Below are positions 1 to 14,630 of a stretch of 64,000 nt of DNA, piece by piece. The notes under the pieces were generated by a model. The model was not told where the DNA came from, did no database searches, and saw nothing but the letters and a program-made list of their open reading frames with translations. The position numbers and the translations under genes were made by a program. The stretch spans positions 397,530-461,529 of the forward strand of contig WIDE01000018.1 in NCBI GenBank assembly GCA_015039315.1, written 5' to 3'. How positions within the stretch are numbered: position 1 is the stretch's first letter; each line of letters opens with the position of its first letter. The DNA comes from Clavulina sp. PMI_390. Lineage: Eukaryota; Basidiomycota; Agaricomycetes; Cantharellales; Hydnaceae.

Positions 1-1
1 T

Positions 2-544
2 CGACTGAACCTGGGGCCCGTAAACGTTCGTGACGATGGAACGCACGTCTTCGCCCTCCCTGTGCGCGCCGATAGTCGCATCCCCTTCCAATCGCGTGAA
101 GACATCGGCTGGTGGGTTCGCTACATCTTCGACCACCCCGAGGAGACCACTGGCAAGGAAATCGGCCATGTCTCGGGGTGGGTCACTATACCCCAAGTCG
201 CCGAGACCTTCACGCGTGTGACGGGCGAGGAGGCGACCTTCTTCGAGATCCCTATGGATGAATACTTCCAGTACTTCACGGGACCATTCCCCGTCGCTCG
301 AGATGAACCGCTTGAGCTGACGCAGTCGTGGGAGGACTTGTTCCGCGGGGCGTTGGCGCTTTGGAGGGACAACATCATTCAGCGGGACGAGGGATGGCTC
401 AATTCAATCCATCGACAACAGACGCTAGAGGAGTGGATGCGCGAGGTGGACTATCAGGGGATCAGTCTAGTCCCTAGTCTTAAGGCACTCGAGGATGGGA
501 AGCTGCCACTCGGAGTCAACTTTGAGAAGGCTAAAGCGCTGTAA
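2..544 (+). CDS. NmrA-like family NAD(P)-binding protein, 3' part only
   Basis: The reading frame is open from the window edge to a TAA at 542-544, so this is the C-terminal ~180 residues of a longer protein. The segment WWVRYIFDHPEE, followed by GHVSGWVTIPQVAETFTRV and an aromatic-rich stretch (EIPMDEYFQYF), is the pattern of the C-terminal half of NmrA-like atypical short-chain dehydrogenases. Proteins of this family bind NAD(P) through an N-terminal Rossmann fold and often act as redox sensors or isoflavone-reductase-like enzymes. The Rossmann glycine motif lies outside the window, so neither cofactor binding nor activity can be judged. No intron is seen in the visible part. Confidence 0.7.
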   Translation, partial: RLNLGPVNVRDDGTHVFALPVRADSRIPFQSREDIGWWVRYIFDHPEETTGKEIGHVSGWVTIPQVAETFTRVTGEEATFFEIPMDEYFQYFTGPFPVARDEPLELTQSWEDLFRGALALWRDNIIQRDEGWLNSIHRQQTLEEWMREVDYQGISLVPSLKALEDGKLPLGVNFEKAKAL

Positions 545-1627
545 TACTGGAGCGACTGCTCTCAGCATTCTTTCATACTCGAATACTATCTCAAATATGG
601 TTGCGTCGTACTCATCATGGTTGCCCTTGAGAAACATTCAGGTCAGCGCGCAAGTTGAACCTCCAACTACATGCTTTCAGAAGTGGAATAGAGCAGAAAT
701 AGGTACGCTGAGATCGCTCGAGGAGATCTGAGGCGTTGAGAGTACAACACAACATTCGAGGATGAAATTGGCGCCAGCATGTAGGATAGTAGAAGGGTGA
801 ACTTTGGATAGTGCGGAAAGGATATTGCACACTTGGCTACGAAGCTGAGGTCCCTCCCCTGGTGGCGCCCGAGAATTCAGCCATCCCTTGGAAAGACAAG
901 ATTCTCAGGAGCCGAATCTTCGCGATGATGAAAACTATCCAGGGGCTTTCGAGATTATTGAAACGGTGTGGAAGGTCCTGCATGGGGCGGAGACACAACA
1001 GGCAGAGCTTTCGCAGTGTTTATCCATTTCAGCCAAACTGAACCAAATAGCAACAGTTCTTTTCACCAACCAAGCGCGCTTCAGTGGTGTCCCCGTTCAA
1101 ACCCCAACCGCCTTCTAAATATTCCTTCAATGCATATATTTCCTCTTCGTCGATCTAACTGGCTGATAGCCGCTACTCAACTCGTCACGGGGCGCCTTTG
1201 TGGTTCCTTGCCGTCTCCCTGTGCAAGCCACCCCCCTGCTAATCGAGATCCCATAAAATTCGATCTCGAATATGAATACTATGCGTTGTTTCACCTGCGG
1301 AGATTACTCACTCGCAAGTCTGGTGATGACAGTCGCACTACCACCTCACAGTCAAATGTTGGTGGATCCCAGCAGTCTCCCAGTCTCAATGGCTCTATCA
1401 TGAGAGCCATTCAACATGAACCGCCCTCGCCTTTCAACAAATTATCCTAGTTATTAGACCTCCATTTCCATGATTGCTAACCGCCCTCCGCCCCCTTCCG
1501 CTGGCTCTGCCTCCAACCCCAGCGCGCCATCTAGACCACTAACCTACTACTCACACTAATAACTACTCCAACTCCTGCTGGCTCAGGTGCCCCTTGACTT
1601 CTTCATTTTTCATTTGCGGCCGGGTTC
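545..1627. other. Intergenic stretch with no convincing gene
   Basis: About 1.1 kb between the NmrA-like gene and the kinase-like gene. Open stretches exist at roughly 811-1118 and 968-1450 on the plus strand. They overlap in different frames and show no recognisable domain or splice-linked continuation. A short peptide around 930-1040 looks somewhat protein-like (NYPGAFEIIETVWKVLHG) and could be a decayed exon or an unrecognised 5' exon of the downstream gene. Confidence 0.4.
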
Positions 1628-3889
1628 ATGGTATCAACACCGACGCCCCTTCAATTCATTGGTCCCCAGCAACATCGTCAAACCCGTCTCATCCGCTCAG
1701 GAAGCATTCTGTTACCCACGCGCCCTCACTTCGACGCCTTTCTCAAATACCAGAATGCTCAGGAGCCGTACCCATGTATCAATGGCCATCCAATCCCATT
1801 ACACGAGCTCTTGGAGGTCGTCAACAGCTCCGAAGAAATCAGAGCGATGGGATACCCTATTGATGTGAAGTTTTGGATTCCTACCCTCATCCGCTGGTGA
1901 CTGATTTTAGCTAATATGATACTACCCATAGAAGCGTAAAATCCTGTTTTGGCAGGGAGTCGGCCACGTCTTGGGGAAGATTGACATTTACACGTCAGTG
2001 GAGCTTACCAATGGCAAAACTTGCTACTCTTGCGACGTGGAGACTGCTAGGGAATTGAAGGACGCGTATAACAATATTGTCTTGAATGCCGTACGCGACT
2101 TCCCTGATGATCTCAACACCCTTCTAAGCAATTATTGCAGTTCTCCGTAAGCTTCTCGCTCAGTTTTCACGTGAACCTAGCATACTGTTGTTGAAAAATT
2201 CCAATTCGGCTAGGGAAATGACGACATTGTGCAACATTCTGATGGCTCACAGCGCATCAGAGCAGGACCAGAGGGAGATTCAAGACTTTTTTGAGGACCT
2301 TCATAGCCTTTGGTGCCTCACACAGCCGTTCCCGAATTGGTCTGCTATCGAAAACACAATGGCGTCATCTACTGTCGTGTTCGATTCTATGGTGGAAAGG
2401 AAGTTCGCAATGGCGATGGTTGTTGATGGTGCCTTGCACAAGCACATCCAAAGCACTATTGCCGCTCTCGCGAACGATTCTTCTGGTCTTCCCCCACATT
2501 GTTGTGCGTCCGAATTCCAGTGGATAATCGCGGTATTCATTCCGCTCATCAAACGGGTGTGTGGAGGACTGGACCTCCTCGGCATTTGATGCTTCGGATT
2601 TTTACTAATAGAAACCCACTCTTCCAGGAACTGACTCGTACACAAGAAATTCGCTGTTCGTCGACAACCTTGAATGAACTAGAAATAATCGACTACCGAA
2701 CGCGCGAGCTGGTCCTATGCAAGCTTGTCGGATTTTTCTCCTTCGTGCTACCTTTGGATAGCGAGGTTGCTGAGAACAACCCCCTCATCGCTGGAATGGT
2801 AATCACCAGTTCGCTCGACGACAAGGAGATTCGCCAAACCAAGCAGGGCGCTTATGCTGATGCGATGGAAATTCGCCACGAGAACAGCTCGGTTGCAGTT
2901 CGTAGACTCAGACGGCCGCAGGAGGGAACCGGGAGCGCCTTGCATGTACGTTCACGTATGTTTTGGCGTTTCAAACAGCAGTCTTACTCATGCGCCCCCA
3001 TCACGGACGCCAGAAGCCCTGCGCTCAAGTTTTGTACTCTGCCCTTGTCCACTCTGTTCTCAAACATAAAAATATTTCCGAGTTCCATGGTGTGACGATA
3101 TATCAACGAACACTCTGCTCGGTCGGGAGCTGGTACGAAGACGAGTCAAAGAGTCTCATCAAAAACCCCAATCATTTTTTCACCATCGTACGAACTTCTT
3201 TCGCTGCTTATTCCATGACAATGTTAGATTCATTCCCCCTTCTTAGGCGCATGGATTCCTCTCAGCAGTCCTTTATCTCCACGAAATGAGTGTTATTCAT
3301 GGAGACCTTTACATGGTAGCTCGTCGCCTAATATCGCTTTTTTCCCCTCTATCTAATGGCTTCTTCGTTATAGGGAAATCTTCTAATAATTCCCGGCCCC
3401 ACACCTACCCCAATATTAATCGACTTCGGGCACAGCCGATTCGCAATCAAGGGTCGAGCGTCCAGGCTATCACATCATCACGGGAAACCAGATCACCTTT
3501 CTCCTGAACTCAAGGGTCATTTTGACAGGAAGGAGGCCTTCACCATAAGCTTCAAGTCGGACGTGTACGCGGCGGTGTTCACACTGCGCAATATCATAAA
3601 GGGCGTCGAAGCCGATGGACCAAGACACATCCTTGAGTTTTCTCGTGACACCTTGGACCGGTTGGAGAATTCCCTGGAAGGACCTGACGACATCAGCTGT
3701 TCACAGATGTTAGCCTTGGTCACTCGACACATTGAAGAGTACTATCTTCCTCCCCCATCCTCGGGACGCAAACGAGAACCTCCTCCACCTATGCGGACGG
3801 CTTTCCCACCCTTTCAGACCACAATCAACTCGGATCCAGCCATTGGACGCCTATTTATTCGACCACGAATGTATCCTTGGGTCCCGTAA
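1628..3889 (+). CDS. TKL-like protein kinase domain protein, multi-exon, possibly catalytically impaired
   Basis: Several exons spell out a kinase-like C-terminal domain after an unrecognised N-terminal region of roughly 350 residues. Kinase landmarks in order: a poor glycine-loop region followed by SVAVRRL (about 2888-2908); KHKNISEFHGV as the alpha-C/beta-4 region (about 3068-3100); a catalytic loop HGDLYMGNLL made by joining 3295-3315 to 3374 onward; an LIDFGHSRF magnesium loop (about 3418); a SPE motif in place of APE; and KSDVYA of subdomain IX. The HGDL...N form is typical of expanded Agaricomycete TKL kinases. The position that normally holds the ATP-anchoring Lys (VAVK) is Arg here. 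The C-lobe after SPE is short and ends in a Pro-rich tail. The first exon and exact start are uncertain; in-frame starts lie near 1587-1640. A pseudokinase or decaying gene is possible. Confidence 0.55.
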
Positions 3890-4010
3890 ATCGATAAGGC
3901 AATATAATAATACAAACAAGACATTCAGGAAGTTTTTGAGCCATTTTGTCGGAAACACGAAAACAGCCTTGGTTACAGAATATACAAGGTTTTAGCATAC
4001 TGCTAACTCA

Positions 4011-6624
<2,614 letters not shown>

Positions 6625-6900
6625 TTTCAAGCAGTGTTGTGGTGGAAGCAAAAAAAAAAATCGGTGCGCGATTTTAAGTCGCGTCTGGGTGGCGATGAAC
6701 ACTGTTCGTTGAGCCCGAGTGCCGATTGTCGGATCCGCCTATGCATACATTTCGCCTGCTGCAACATTTTTCAGGGTTCGTAAACGGTACAAAGTGCCAG
6801 ATCATTATTTACAAGAATTGAAACGTCCGATGGCACACATCCTAGCTTCGTAGAGAGAGTCGCTCGTAACAAACAATTAGATTTAGCAAAATGTTCACAA
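6625..6900 (-). promoter_or_regulatory. Spacer carrying the SPE3-LYS9 promoter and the phospholipase D 3' end
   Basis: This 276-bp spacer lies between two minus-strand genes, so it must hold the SPE3-LYS9 promoter and the downstream gene's terminator. A run of ten or more A bases (T on the coding strand) sits at 6649-6660, about 30 bp upstream of the SPE3-LYS9 ATG. Poly(dA:dT) tracts near starts are common nucleosome-excluding elements in fungal promoters. No clear TATA element is seen. Confidence 0.4.
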
Positions 6901-9900
6901 TCAAATGTAGATTGGGAGCGTCTATTGATACAGATTCCAACCATCAGTATATGCTGTAGAAATAGCTGGTAGAGTAATGAGAAGACTTACAGGGTTCATA
7001 CCCTTCCAATCCAGACTGTCATCTGAAGTCCAACCCTTGTCGTCCTTGAGGAAATCAAGCTGGGCTTCAACGAGATGACCTCTCACCAGCGCAAGGCGGT
7101 TCTTGAGGTACTCAATTGGTACCTGCAGGCGAAGTTAACGCCAATGCTGGCGACAAAGAACAGTCTCATAGGTTCAGCTTACCGACTCGTCCGCCAAGTG
7201 CCCGGGTACCACCTTTGGCACGTAGGACTGTCAAGAGGTTCGATATATGATGAGTATGCTTCGAGAAAAAAGTACTATGTATGGATACCTTGTATGTCTC
7301 CCAGTTGTTCACATTGTTGGAAGGAACCGGCTTCCAAAGCTCGTGATAGACTTCGCTATTGACCTTCGCGGTATTGTTCCACAGCTCCTGGAATTCGTCG
7401 CTCAGGGGATCGAGCACCTTCTGAGTCTCTGGAAGCCCGAACTCGTCAACGCCAGGGATGGGCGATGGGCGCATGAACGGCGTGACAGGATCCCTGTCGC
7501 TCGAGACAAATTGTGGATCAACGAGACCGAGATGCTCTGTCAATGATATGGTAAATTATTCGCCAACGATATGAAGATAGCGATGGGACATACGACGGAA
7601 GAGCTTCATGCGAAGCGAGGCCGCGAAACGGGATGCCATGAACTGCAAAGGAAGGCACTATCGGCACTAGATCGTATGAAAGGACTACTAGAACCACATA
7701 CCCTCTTGCCATCCATTTGAGTCTCCACCATATCCAGATCCTCCACGACGAGCGCGATTTCGGAGTCGCCGTCGCCCTATAGGATATAGATGAACAGTTT
7801 GAGATTAAGTGAAAAAATAAAATAAATAAAATTGCATACGCGTTGACTACGATCGTTCAGGTTCGCGGAACCCATCTGAACAAACCCAGACTCAGTAACC
7901 TAGTCCTCTTAGGAATGGGAAATGACGCACGATGACCCTGGTGTCATCAACAATCATAAGCTTCGAGTGGATATAAACAAGCTCGGAAACGTAGCTGCAC
8001 GATAAAGGGTCAATAATCAGCCAAGTACCGAACAAGATTTTCACGTTACCCCGCTTTCTCTTCGATAGTGGACCCTAAAAAATAGAATAAACGCCAAACC
8101 CTTACAATCAACATCGTGAATCTGGGCTTACCGAGCCATTTCTCGTCATGCAAGCTCGTCTGATCCTTCTGTACATGCTGACCAACTGTATCCGCTACTT
8201 CCTCGTCGCTTCTAGTCGCTCCACTCTCGAATTGCTTCACAATCCTCACAGCCTCTTCGTAAGTAGCAGGTACCTTGACTTTTTTGATCTCGTCGTTGGG
8301 GTTGTCCTTCTTAACTCTCCCCAACGACTCCATCTCTGCCTGTGTGGGTTCTGGGGATTTGATCGTTACCTCAAAGTCCACGGAATCATCATCTGGTCCG
8401 AGCCACTGTCGAGCAAGGGCAACTTGAGCCTGCTCCCAGGTGACGCCAGACCTGGACTCCATTTCTCTGATAAAAGACCATGGAGCATTGATACGCTAAA
8501 CCCAAGATACCAGTTAGCGCTTCAGCGCGCTAGGTCGCTATCAAAGTCCAAAAACTTACGTCATAAGTGCGTAAATGGTAGAATCGGATATACTCCATAC
8601 TAGAAAAGAGCCATCAAATGGGACAGGCATGCCGGTTGGTAGGGGGATAATGCTCACGGGTCGTAGCCAGCCTTCTGAATACCTTCGTAGAGAGAATGCC
8701 CGCCACGATTCATGGTACGGTACTGAGCGGCACTAAACAAAAGAAGAGATCATGAGACCAAAATGCGTAAATTCACAAGAAGAAAAAACCCACAGGATCG
8801 TGCTGATTGACGTCGTATTAAGCGGTCCAGCAAAGCAAGTAGCTTCGGGAATCACCACAATGACCTTGAACTTGGTGCCAGATTGCGCGGCTAACAGAAT
8901 ACGTTCCAGAAGAGCCTTGGCTACCGTGTTCTTGACAGCACCCTTTTCCTCGGTGTTCGAAATGCTATAGGAATATACTGAGAATCACTCACGACTATAT
9001 TCGAAGATGGACCCACAAGAATTGATTCTCTATAATCAGGTAAGCAGTGATCAGGTCGAGCTGAAAGCAAGTGAATATGAGGATCCGTACCAATGTAGAT
9101 GAAGTGGCGAGCTTCCATAATCAGCTGTTTGTCTAAGATGCCGAATTCTCAGTTCACATCTTGTGAGAAAGGAACTCTGGGGAACTCACATGCGTTTTGG
9201 ATTGAATGCTCCGTCAAAACGCCATGGCTCCAATCACTGACACTGCGGACGACCTGGACTCGCATGTTACCATATGGCCCATGTCCCTCTTGTTTTGGCG
9301 GGGGGGCCTCTTCACCGAACCAGCGTTGTTTGTATTGTCGGCCCACGGCCAACCAAGCCTCGCGGTGGGGGTGACCTATCGTGAAGATCCTCTAGGTTCA
9401 GTTATTGTCTCAATTAGAGTGATATTATTGACGTACGAACGATGGCTTCGTTAGGACCTGATTCCACATCGTGCGGAAGAGCGAGCCACTCATAGGCCCT
9501 TGGGTATCAAAGGGGCTTAGGATTTCTCAACAGCCTAAGTTAGTCTCTAGACTCACGGATCTCCACGATACTAACATATTAGATGATCAGTCACTTGTTC
9601 CTTTGGCAACATACCATTGAAACTAGCTTACTTTGCGCTTCTTGACCTCATTCCAACGCTGAGTCAACCAAAAAAGCATGAGATCCTTTTGGCCTTCATT
9701 TTGGGAATAAGCCGCCTACCTCGCTATACAGAATGGTAAATAAGAGATAAAACCGTCGAATCAGTATGATAAATACTCACATAAAATGCTGAGAAACATC
9801 CAAGACAGAGGGACCAATAATAGTCATGTGACACTGCAGAGCTACAGGTTAGCGGGCAATAACAGCAAATATCCGTTTAATGAGACGTACATCTTGCCAA

Positions 9901-11338
9901 GGCATCCTGGGCTGCTCAGCAACAGAGATCTTATTACTAGCAAAATCGTCCACGTGCTCAAAGTCGGCGAATCGAGCATCATTGTAGTCTTGACCTGGGA
10001 ACAATGTCTTGTAGAATTGTGTGGGATGGGCGTCGGCTAAGGGGTGAGTGGTCGTATCGTATCTGCCAAAAGATAGATTTCTAAGTCAAGCCTTTCTGTT
10101 CACGGTATGATTAGCGCACCTGCCGAAGCACAGGTCCAGGCCACCAATACAGGCTCGGAAGTTATCGACAACAACGACCTATAGCCCGAATGATGAGGCC
10201 TCAAACAGAGCTGATGTTGAAATATTCTTCACCTTCTCGTGATGGCTCCAGAATTCTACAGAGTCAACTGCACCAATATGATCAGGGTGGCGCCTGGTAA
10301 TTAATCTCATGGTTAGCCAAGAGAGTCACTCAAGATATCACCAAATATCCTCACATAACAGTAATGTTTTTGTGGAGCCCTTCAAGAGCGTGCTAGAGAG
10401 GTGTGAGAGAATTGAATCGTTGTGCATCCAAATATTTTGCACCTTGGTATGCCTTGAGCTCATGGTCATGGTCTCTGTAACTTCCTTGTAGACTATGACA
10501 TAAACCATCACGCCTTCCTCAGCCTTGCGCTTCAACAGTCGATCGAGACGCCATTCGGGGAAGTACGCGGGGGGACGACGAAGGTACAGTTCAGGAGTCA
10601 GCCACCTATGTCGTTGGGTTAGCATCAATATGCGCGGATAATAGAATAGAGACCACACCAATCAAGAATGAATATGTGATCCTTGGCAGAATCAAGAACC
10701 TCCGACACCGCCCAGAAGTAATCTTCGAACGCACGACCCAGATAAGCAAGGCAATATCATCGACCGAATCGAATGAATGGACGAACCGTGACCTGCAATA
10801 TGCCTATAGAGCGATCAATGATAAGATGCAGATCTAAGCTAATCAGCTTTTTCAATCAACTCACCACTTGACCTGATTCTGCTCACGATCCGCGGCAAAG
10901 CTCTGGAACCTGTGGCTGTCGCAAATCTCAGTGCGGACTCTGTCTTGTTCTTGCTCCCATGCCTCATCGTGACGATCTTCGAAGCGGAGTTAGTGCTCGA
11001 GCTACCGACGTCGGAGTTCCAGCACACTCACGATTAGGGTTCGCAATGCCTGTGAACAAGTGATGTCATAAGATAGATCACCACGCCACTGGAGCTATAA
11101 AGCATACCTTTGACTTTGGGAGCGGTAAAGACGAGTATTAGTTCATCAATTCCGTCGATAATTTTACGATCGAGACTGACCAGTGTCGACTGCTCGCTCT
11201 ACCCCCAGCCGAAGCTTCTCCTGTGTATGTGCGGGATAAGAACTGGTTCAACAGTGGTGATATTACACGCACGATCCCCTTGTTATCTTCCGCAAAATCC
11301 TCGACCTTGTCCTTGAGCTTGTGAAGGAATCGCGACAT
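6901..11338 (-). CDS. Phospholipase D, PX/PH-less fungal type, with many introns
   Basis: A minus-strand gene of about 4.4 kb with many short introns. It starts MSRFLHKLKDKVEDFAED at 11338 and ends NPTLPIYI at 6901. Two HKD half-sites of the phospholipase D superfamily are present. The first, HHEKVVVVDNF, is read across an intron at about 10160-10250 and is followed by GGLDLCFGR. The second, HSKLMIVDD (about 7945-7970), is followed by GSANLNDRSQ. Also visible are WWLTPELYLRRPP-like sequence near 10580 and GDGDSEIALVVED near 7750, all typical of eukaryotic PLDs. These enzymes hydrolyse phosphatidylcholine to phosphatidic acid and choline at membranes. No PX or PH domain is seen at the N terminus, which instead begins with a short charged helix. 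The middle region around 8050-8460 is an acidic/lysine-rich linker. Exon borders were not all resolved. The start at 11338 is the first ATG; an upstream TTG at 11344 is not a plausible start. Confidence 0.88.
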
Positions 11339-11442
11339 TGTCAATAATCGGGCTCAACAGGGTGGAGGACCGCAGCAGCAACGACGAAATCAAGCGTGTG
11401 ACGTTCCGATCCTTGGCATCCGTGTCACAACACGCCGCGCGC
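11339..11442. promoter_or_regulatory. Compact divergent promoter between phospholipase D and a coiled-coil protein gene
   Basis: Only 104 bp separate the start codons of two genes transcribed in opposite directions. Both 5' UTRs and core promoters must therefore overlap or lie within coding sequence. No TATA box is visible. Shared regulation of the two genes is an inference from spacing only. Confidence 0.5.
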
Positions 11443-12592
11443 ATGCCAAAACGAGCCCGTTCCCCATCACCAGGCTACTCAACCTATGAGAATCAACATG
11501 ACGGGCGCGAAAGCCTGAGAACAACTCTCCATGTCCAAGCCTACGAAGCGACTATCGTCCAAAGCCAGCCTGACGCTGCACGTCGCGTGGTAACAAATGA
11601 GGCAGATGGCCAGTCGGGAGGTCTGATCAAGTGGACACCTGGAGGACTGGCTGAGGATGAAGAGATTTGGGTCGATAGGTAAGTGCGAACCGTGAAAGGA
11701 ACCCTTTTGTTAGTTATCCTCGCACGCAACCAACTTATGATGTTCTCGCTCGAATGCTCGTATGCACTTTGGTGTAAAAATGTATCTTCTCATGATAAAC
11801 CTATTCGTCGCTGCCAGAGGATGTTCACTCACCTAGTTCAATTTCACAGGTTCGATGCCCGCCTCCTTCTATCGACGTTACCACGTCAATCTTCCGGTCC
11901 TATGGCCGATCCTGTAGCTGATGTTGGCTGGGATGACCTCGACTCAGATGCTGAGGATACCTTTTTCATGTCTACGTCGGAGATCGACGCTTTCAAGAGC
12001 GATAAGCGCCGTCGAGAGATGGAAATCAATCGACAGAAGCGCATGCGCGCGCTCGAGGAGAAAGAGGCCGCTGAACGAGACCCTAATGATCCCGCTGGCT
12101 GGGGAGGCAGCGACGAAGAAGTGAGCCTAAGCTTCTCTCCTTCCTTCAACTACGCATATATCTCAACTCTTGTTCTAGCCTGACGAAAATCAGCATATGC
12201 TCATGGTTCGAACGGCAGCATCTGTCGCCAAATCGCCCAACCCACAACAGCTTGAGATGCGAATTCTCGCGAATCATGGCTCTGATCCACGCTTTGCTTT
12301 CCTTCGTGGTCGGTGGAAGCGTGCATGGAACCGAATCAAGAATCCTCCCAAAGCTGCTCCGATAGTTTCTTCAGCGATGGCCGATTATAGTGACTCTGGC
12401 AGTGACACATCTGAGGCTCCGGCTACGATTTATCCTGCCCCCCAAGCCCCTCTCTCTCCTCCTTCCGCACCCCCAGAAGTCGTATCAACCAGTGAGGCTG
12501 CATCCCCTACTACGCTTACGGCCACACAGGCAGAGCGGCGAGCTCGAGCCAAGTTATGGGCAGCCCAGCGCCGTGAACCTTCAAGCACATGA
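11443..12592 (+). CDS. Conserved basidiomycete-type hypothetical protein, acidic with coiled coil
   Basis: Three exons (11443-11678, 11850-12120 and 12179-12592) sum to 921 nt and give a 306-residue protein. It starts MPKRARSPSPGYSTYENQ. Residues ~95-130 are very acidic (GWDDLDSDAEDTFF). Residues ~130-165 form a charged coiled coil (KRRREMEINRQKRMRALEEK) ending DPNDPAGWGGSDEE. A basic aromatic block, RFAFLRGRWKRAWNRIK (about 12290-12340), follows, then a Ser/Pro/Thr-rich tail. The FLRGRW block is weakly reminiscent of SURP-type RNA-processing modules, and the RS-like N terminus would fit a nuclear role, but no family can be assigned with confidence. It is divergently paired with phospholipase D and converges on the LanC-like gene 51 bp downstream. 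Confidence 0.75.
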
Positions 12593-12643
12593 TATACCCG
12601 AAATATCATATATGGCTATGCTCGCTCTTGCTACAGGATTTCC

Positions 12644-13899
12644 CTATACATCATCATAACCTAGCAATCGCTTCTCAAGCCCAATATCCTCTAGTGCCCA
12701 TACCCATACCCTTCCCGCCTCACCACACCACAACGCTTCTGGATTATCGGACGGAATGATGTAACCCTCTTGCTTCATTATCGTCGAGCCCCTTTGGGAG
12801 TCTGGAGTGGCCAATGGCATCAGTCAGGGCGAATGCCGAGGCTTAGGGAGGCACTCACCAAAACCAAGAAACCTCTTCCGAGCATCATCACCGAGAGCGA
12901 GTGCGTTGCCAGCGATGCCGTGGCAGATGCACGATTCTTTCGTTAACAGTCCCCTCTCTTCTATGCATACTTGCGCCTTCTCGATGGCACCATCGATCTC
13001 TTCCCCCAAGGAGGGGAACAGACCCTTGATGCTTTCCAGCGAAAGCACCACCCCAGGCGCACCATGGCATACCTGCACCAATCGATCCTTTCCCGCGGGA
13101 AGCGATGAGGGCCAGTTTCCGCTCGCGTCTTGCGCTGCAAGCAGTTTCTCCATTTCCTCCCTGATGATAGCATCGCTCGCTCGCTTCGGGTCCGTTAGCA
13201 CTATCTGGGCGATGATGCCGATAATCCCATGCACCGCTCCGACGTACTGATTACCATGCCATATCCAAGGCCGAGGCGACCAAAGGATGGCGGAAATAAC
13301 TTGGTCTGCTACCACGTTAAGCAGTTCGGTGATGCTATCGTCATCATGGAAGTGTGATCGTACATAGCGCAGGAGGTATAGATATCCTGCACGCCCGTAG
13401 AGCCATTCGTTTCCTGAATGCTCATCGACTACTACATCAACCAGAATGCAGAGTTGTTGAGCCGCTTTACCGTCCTGCGTAGTTGCTGCTCGAACGGCGA
13501 GGATGGTTGCCATATCATCCATAACTCCGCAATGTCTTGGACTCGTCGGTCTCATAGGACCTGATTGGGCTCGTTCGAAGTAATAATCAGCCCAAGTTTT
13601 AAGATGGTGTCCGCAGACGGTCAGATTAGGATAGTGGCTTGTGATGTTGTAAAGTAGAACTGCAACGCTGACTGCCAAGCAAAGGAAAAGCATGGATCCG
13701 TGAGACCTAATGCCCGATCGTAGCGATATGACCCATACTAACGCGGTCCATAGTACAAACCACCACCAGGTTGTAATGAACTTGGAGGGTATGTCGTAAG
13801 GAGATGTATGAGGGTGGCGACCAGTTCGTCATAGGCATTGACCTCAGGGGCCTCAACCTCGCTTGTACCGATTTCAAAGTACCGTGGAATGCTCATCAT
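12644..13899 (-). CDS. LanC-like protein (lanthionine synthetase C-like family)
   Basis: Three exons (13743-13899, 12859-13671 and 12644-12801) sum to 1128 nt, giving a 375-residue protein, near the usual eukaryotic LanCL length of about 400. Repeated alpha/alpha-barrel glycine motifs are visible: GGGLYYGPLSVAVLLYNI (joined across intron 1), WLYGRAGYLYLLRYV, GAVHGIIGIIAQ, QVCHGAPGVVLSL and CICHGIAGNALAL. The three zinc ligands of the family are present: Cys of VCHGAPG and the Cys-His pair of CICHG. The C-terminal PEALWCGEAGRVW also matches. Eukaryotic LanCL proteins bind zinc and glutathione; they have been linked to adding glutathione to dehydroamino acids in damaged proteins rather than to making lantibiotics. 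No precursor peptide gene is seen nearby, so a detoxification role is the likelier reading. Start chosen at the first ATG of a double ATG. Confidence 0.9.
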
Positions 13900-14630
13900 A
13901 AGTTACCCGCGATACTGTGTACAGGACACAAACGGGAGGGGCGATATACTTGGCAGCGCCACTGACGCCCACGTGCGACGACGATTTGATAACGCGCAAC
14001 GCGCAACTGCCACAAGGTGAAGAATCAGTGTGAACACCGTAACAGCAAAGTACTTGAGTTTCTTTTCACAGGTGTACGGGATGGCTTGCTGTATTGAGAA
14101 TCAGGTCGGACAAGTTATTCGTGGGACGGGCACGTGATCCAAACCACGCAGGCTCGCTTTCGCCACCACATCTTGCTTCAGCCACCTGTAACGACACCTA
14201 TGAAATATACTGAATGCATTGTCTCCTCCTGAGAGGCAACCACACCGCGCGAATCTTTGGTCCATCCAGTGGCGTTCTGCTTAGCCATTCATGGACCGCT
14301 ATACAACACGAAATATGGAGCTTTTTCACTTCACTTCTCAAACAAATCCTTTCTAAATCAGAAGAGGACATTACTGAAAAAATAAAACCCCATCTCCTCG
14401 GATTTTGCTAGTTGTCAGCCACCCAGGTTTCTCGTTTTGCTGCTACGATATCACAGGACAAAAGCTTCATTGGGCAGAGGTGCTTTGTTGGGTACAAAGC
14501 ACGCAATGCTACGATCAAAGCGTGATCTAGACTTTTTGTTTTCTAGAAGTATACATAATCTCTCTGTTTCGTAAAACTGGCATTCACCCATTTTACACCT
14601 CCCCCACGCTCACTACTCTTGACCACAAGC
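13900..14630. promoter_or_regulatory. Divergent intergenic region between the LanC-like and F-box genes
   Basis: This 731-bp region contains the start regions of two divergent genes. A short open stretch at 14214-14411 has no recognisable product. A TTTTGTTTTCTAG-like T-rich patch near 14535-14550 precedes the F-box gene. Nothing else stands out. Confidence 0.35.

Noticed and set aside
811..1450. Overlapping plus-strand open frames between the NmrA-like and kinase-like genes
   Set aside because: No splice-linked continuation, no domain, and several frames overlap. Kept only as a note on a possible decayed exon.
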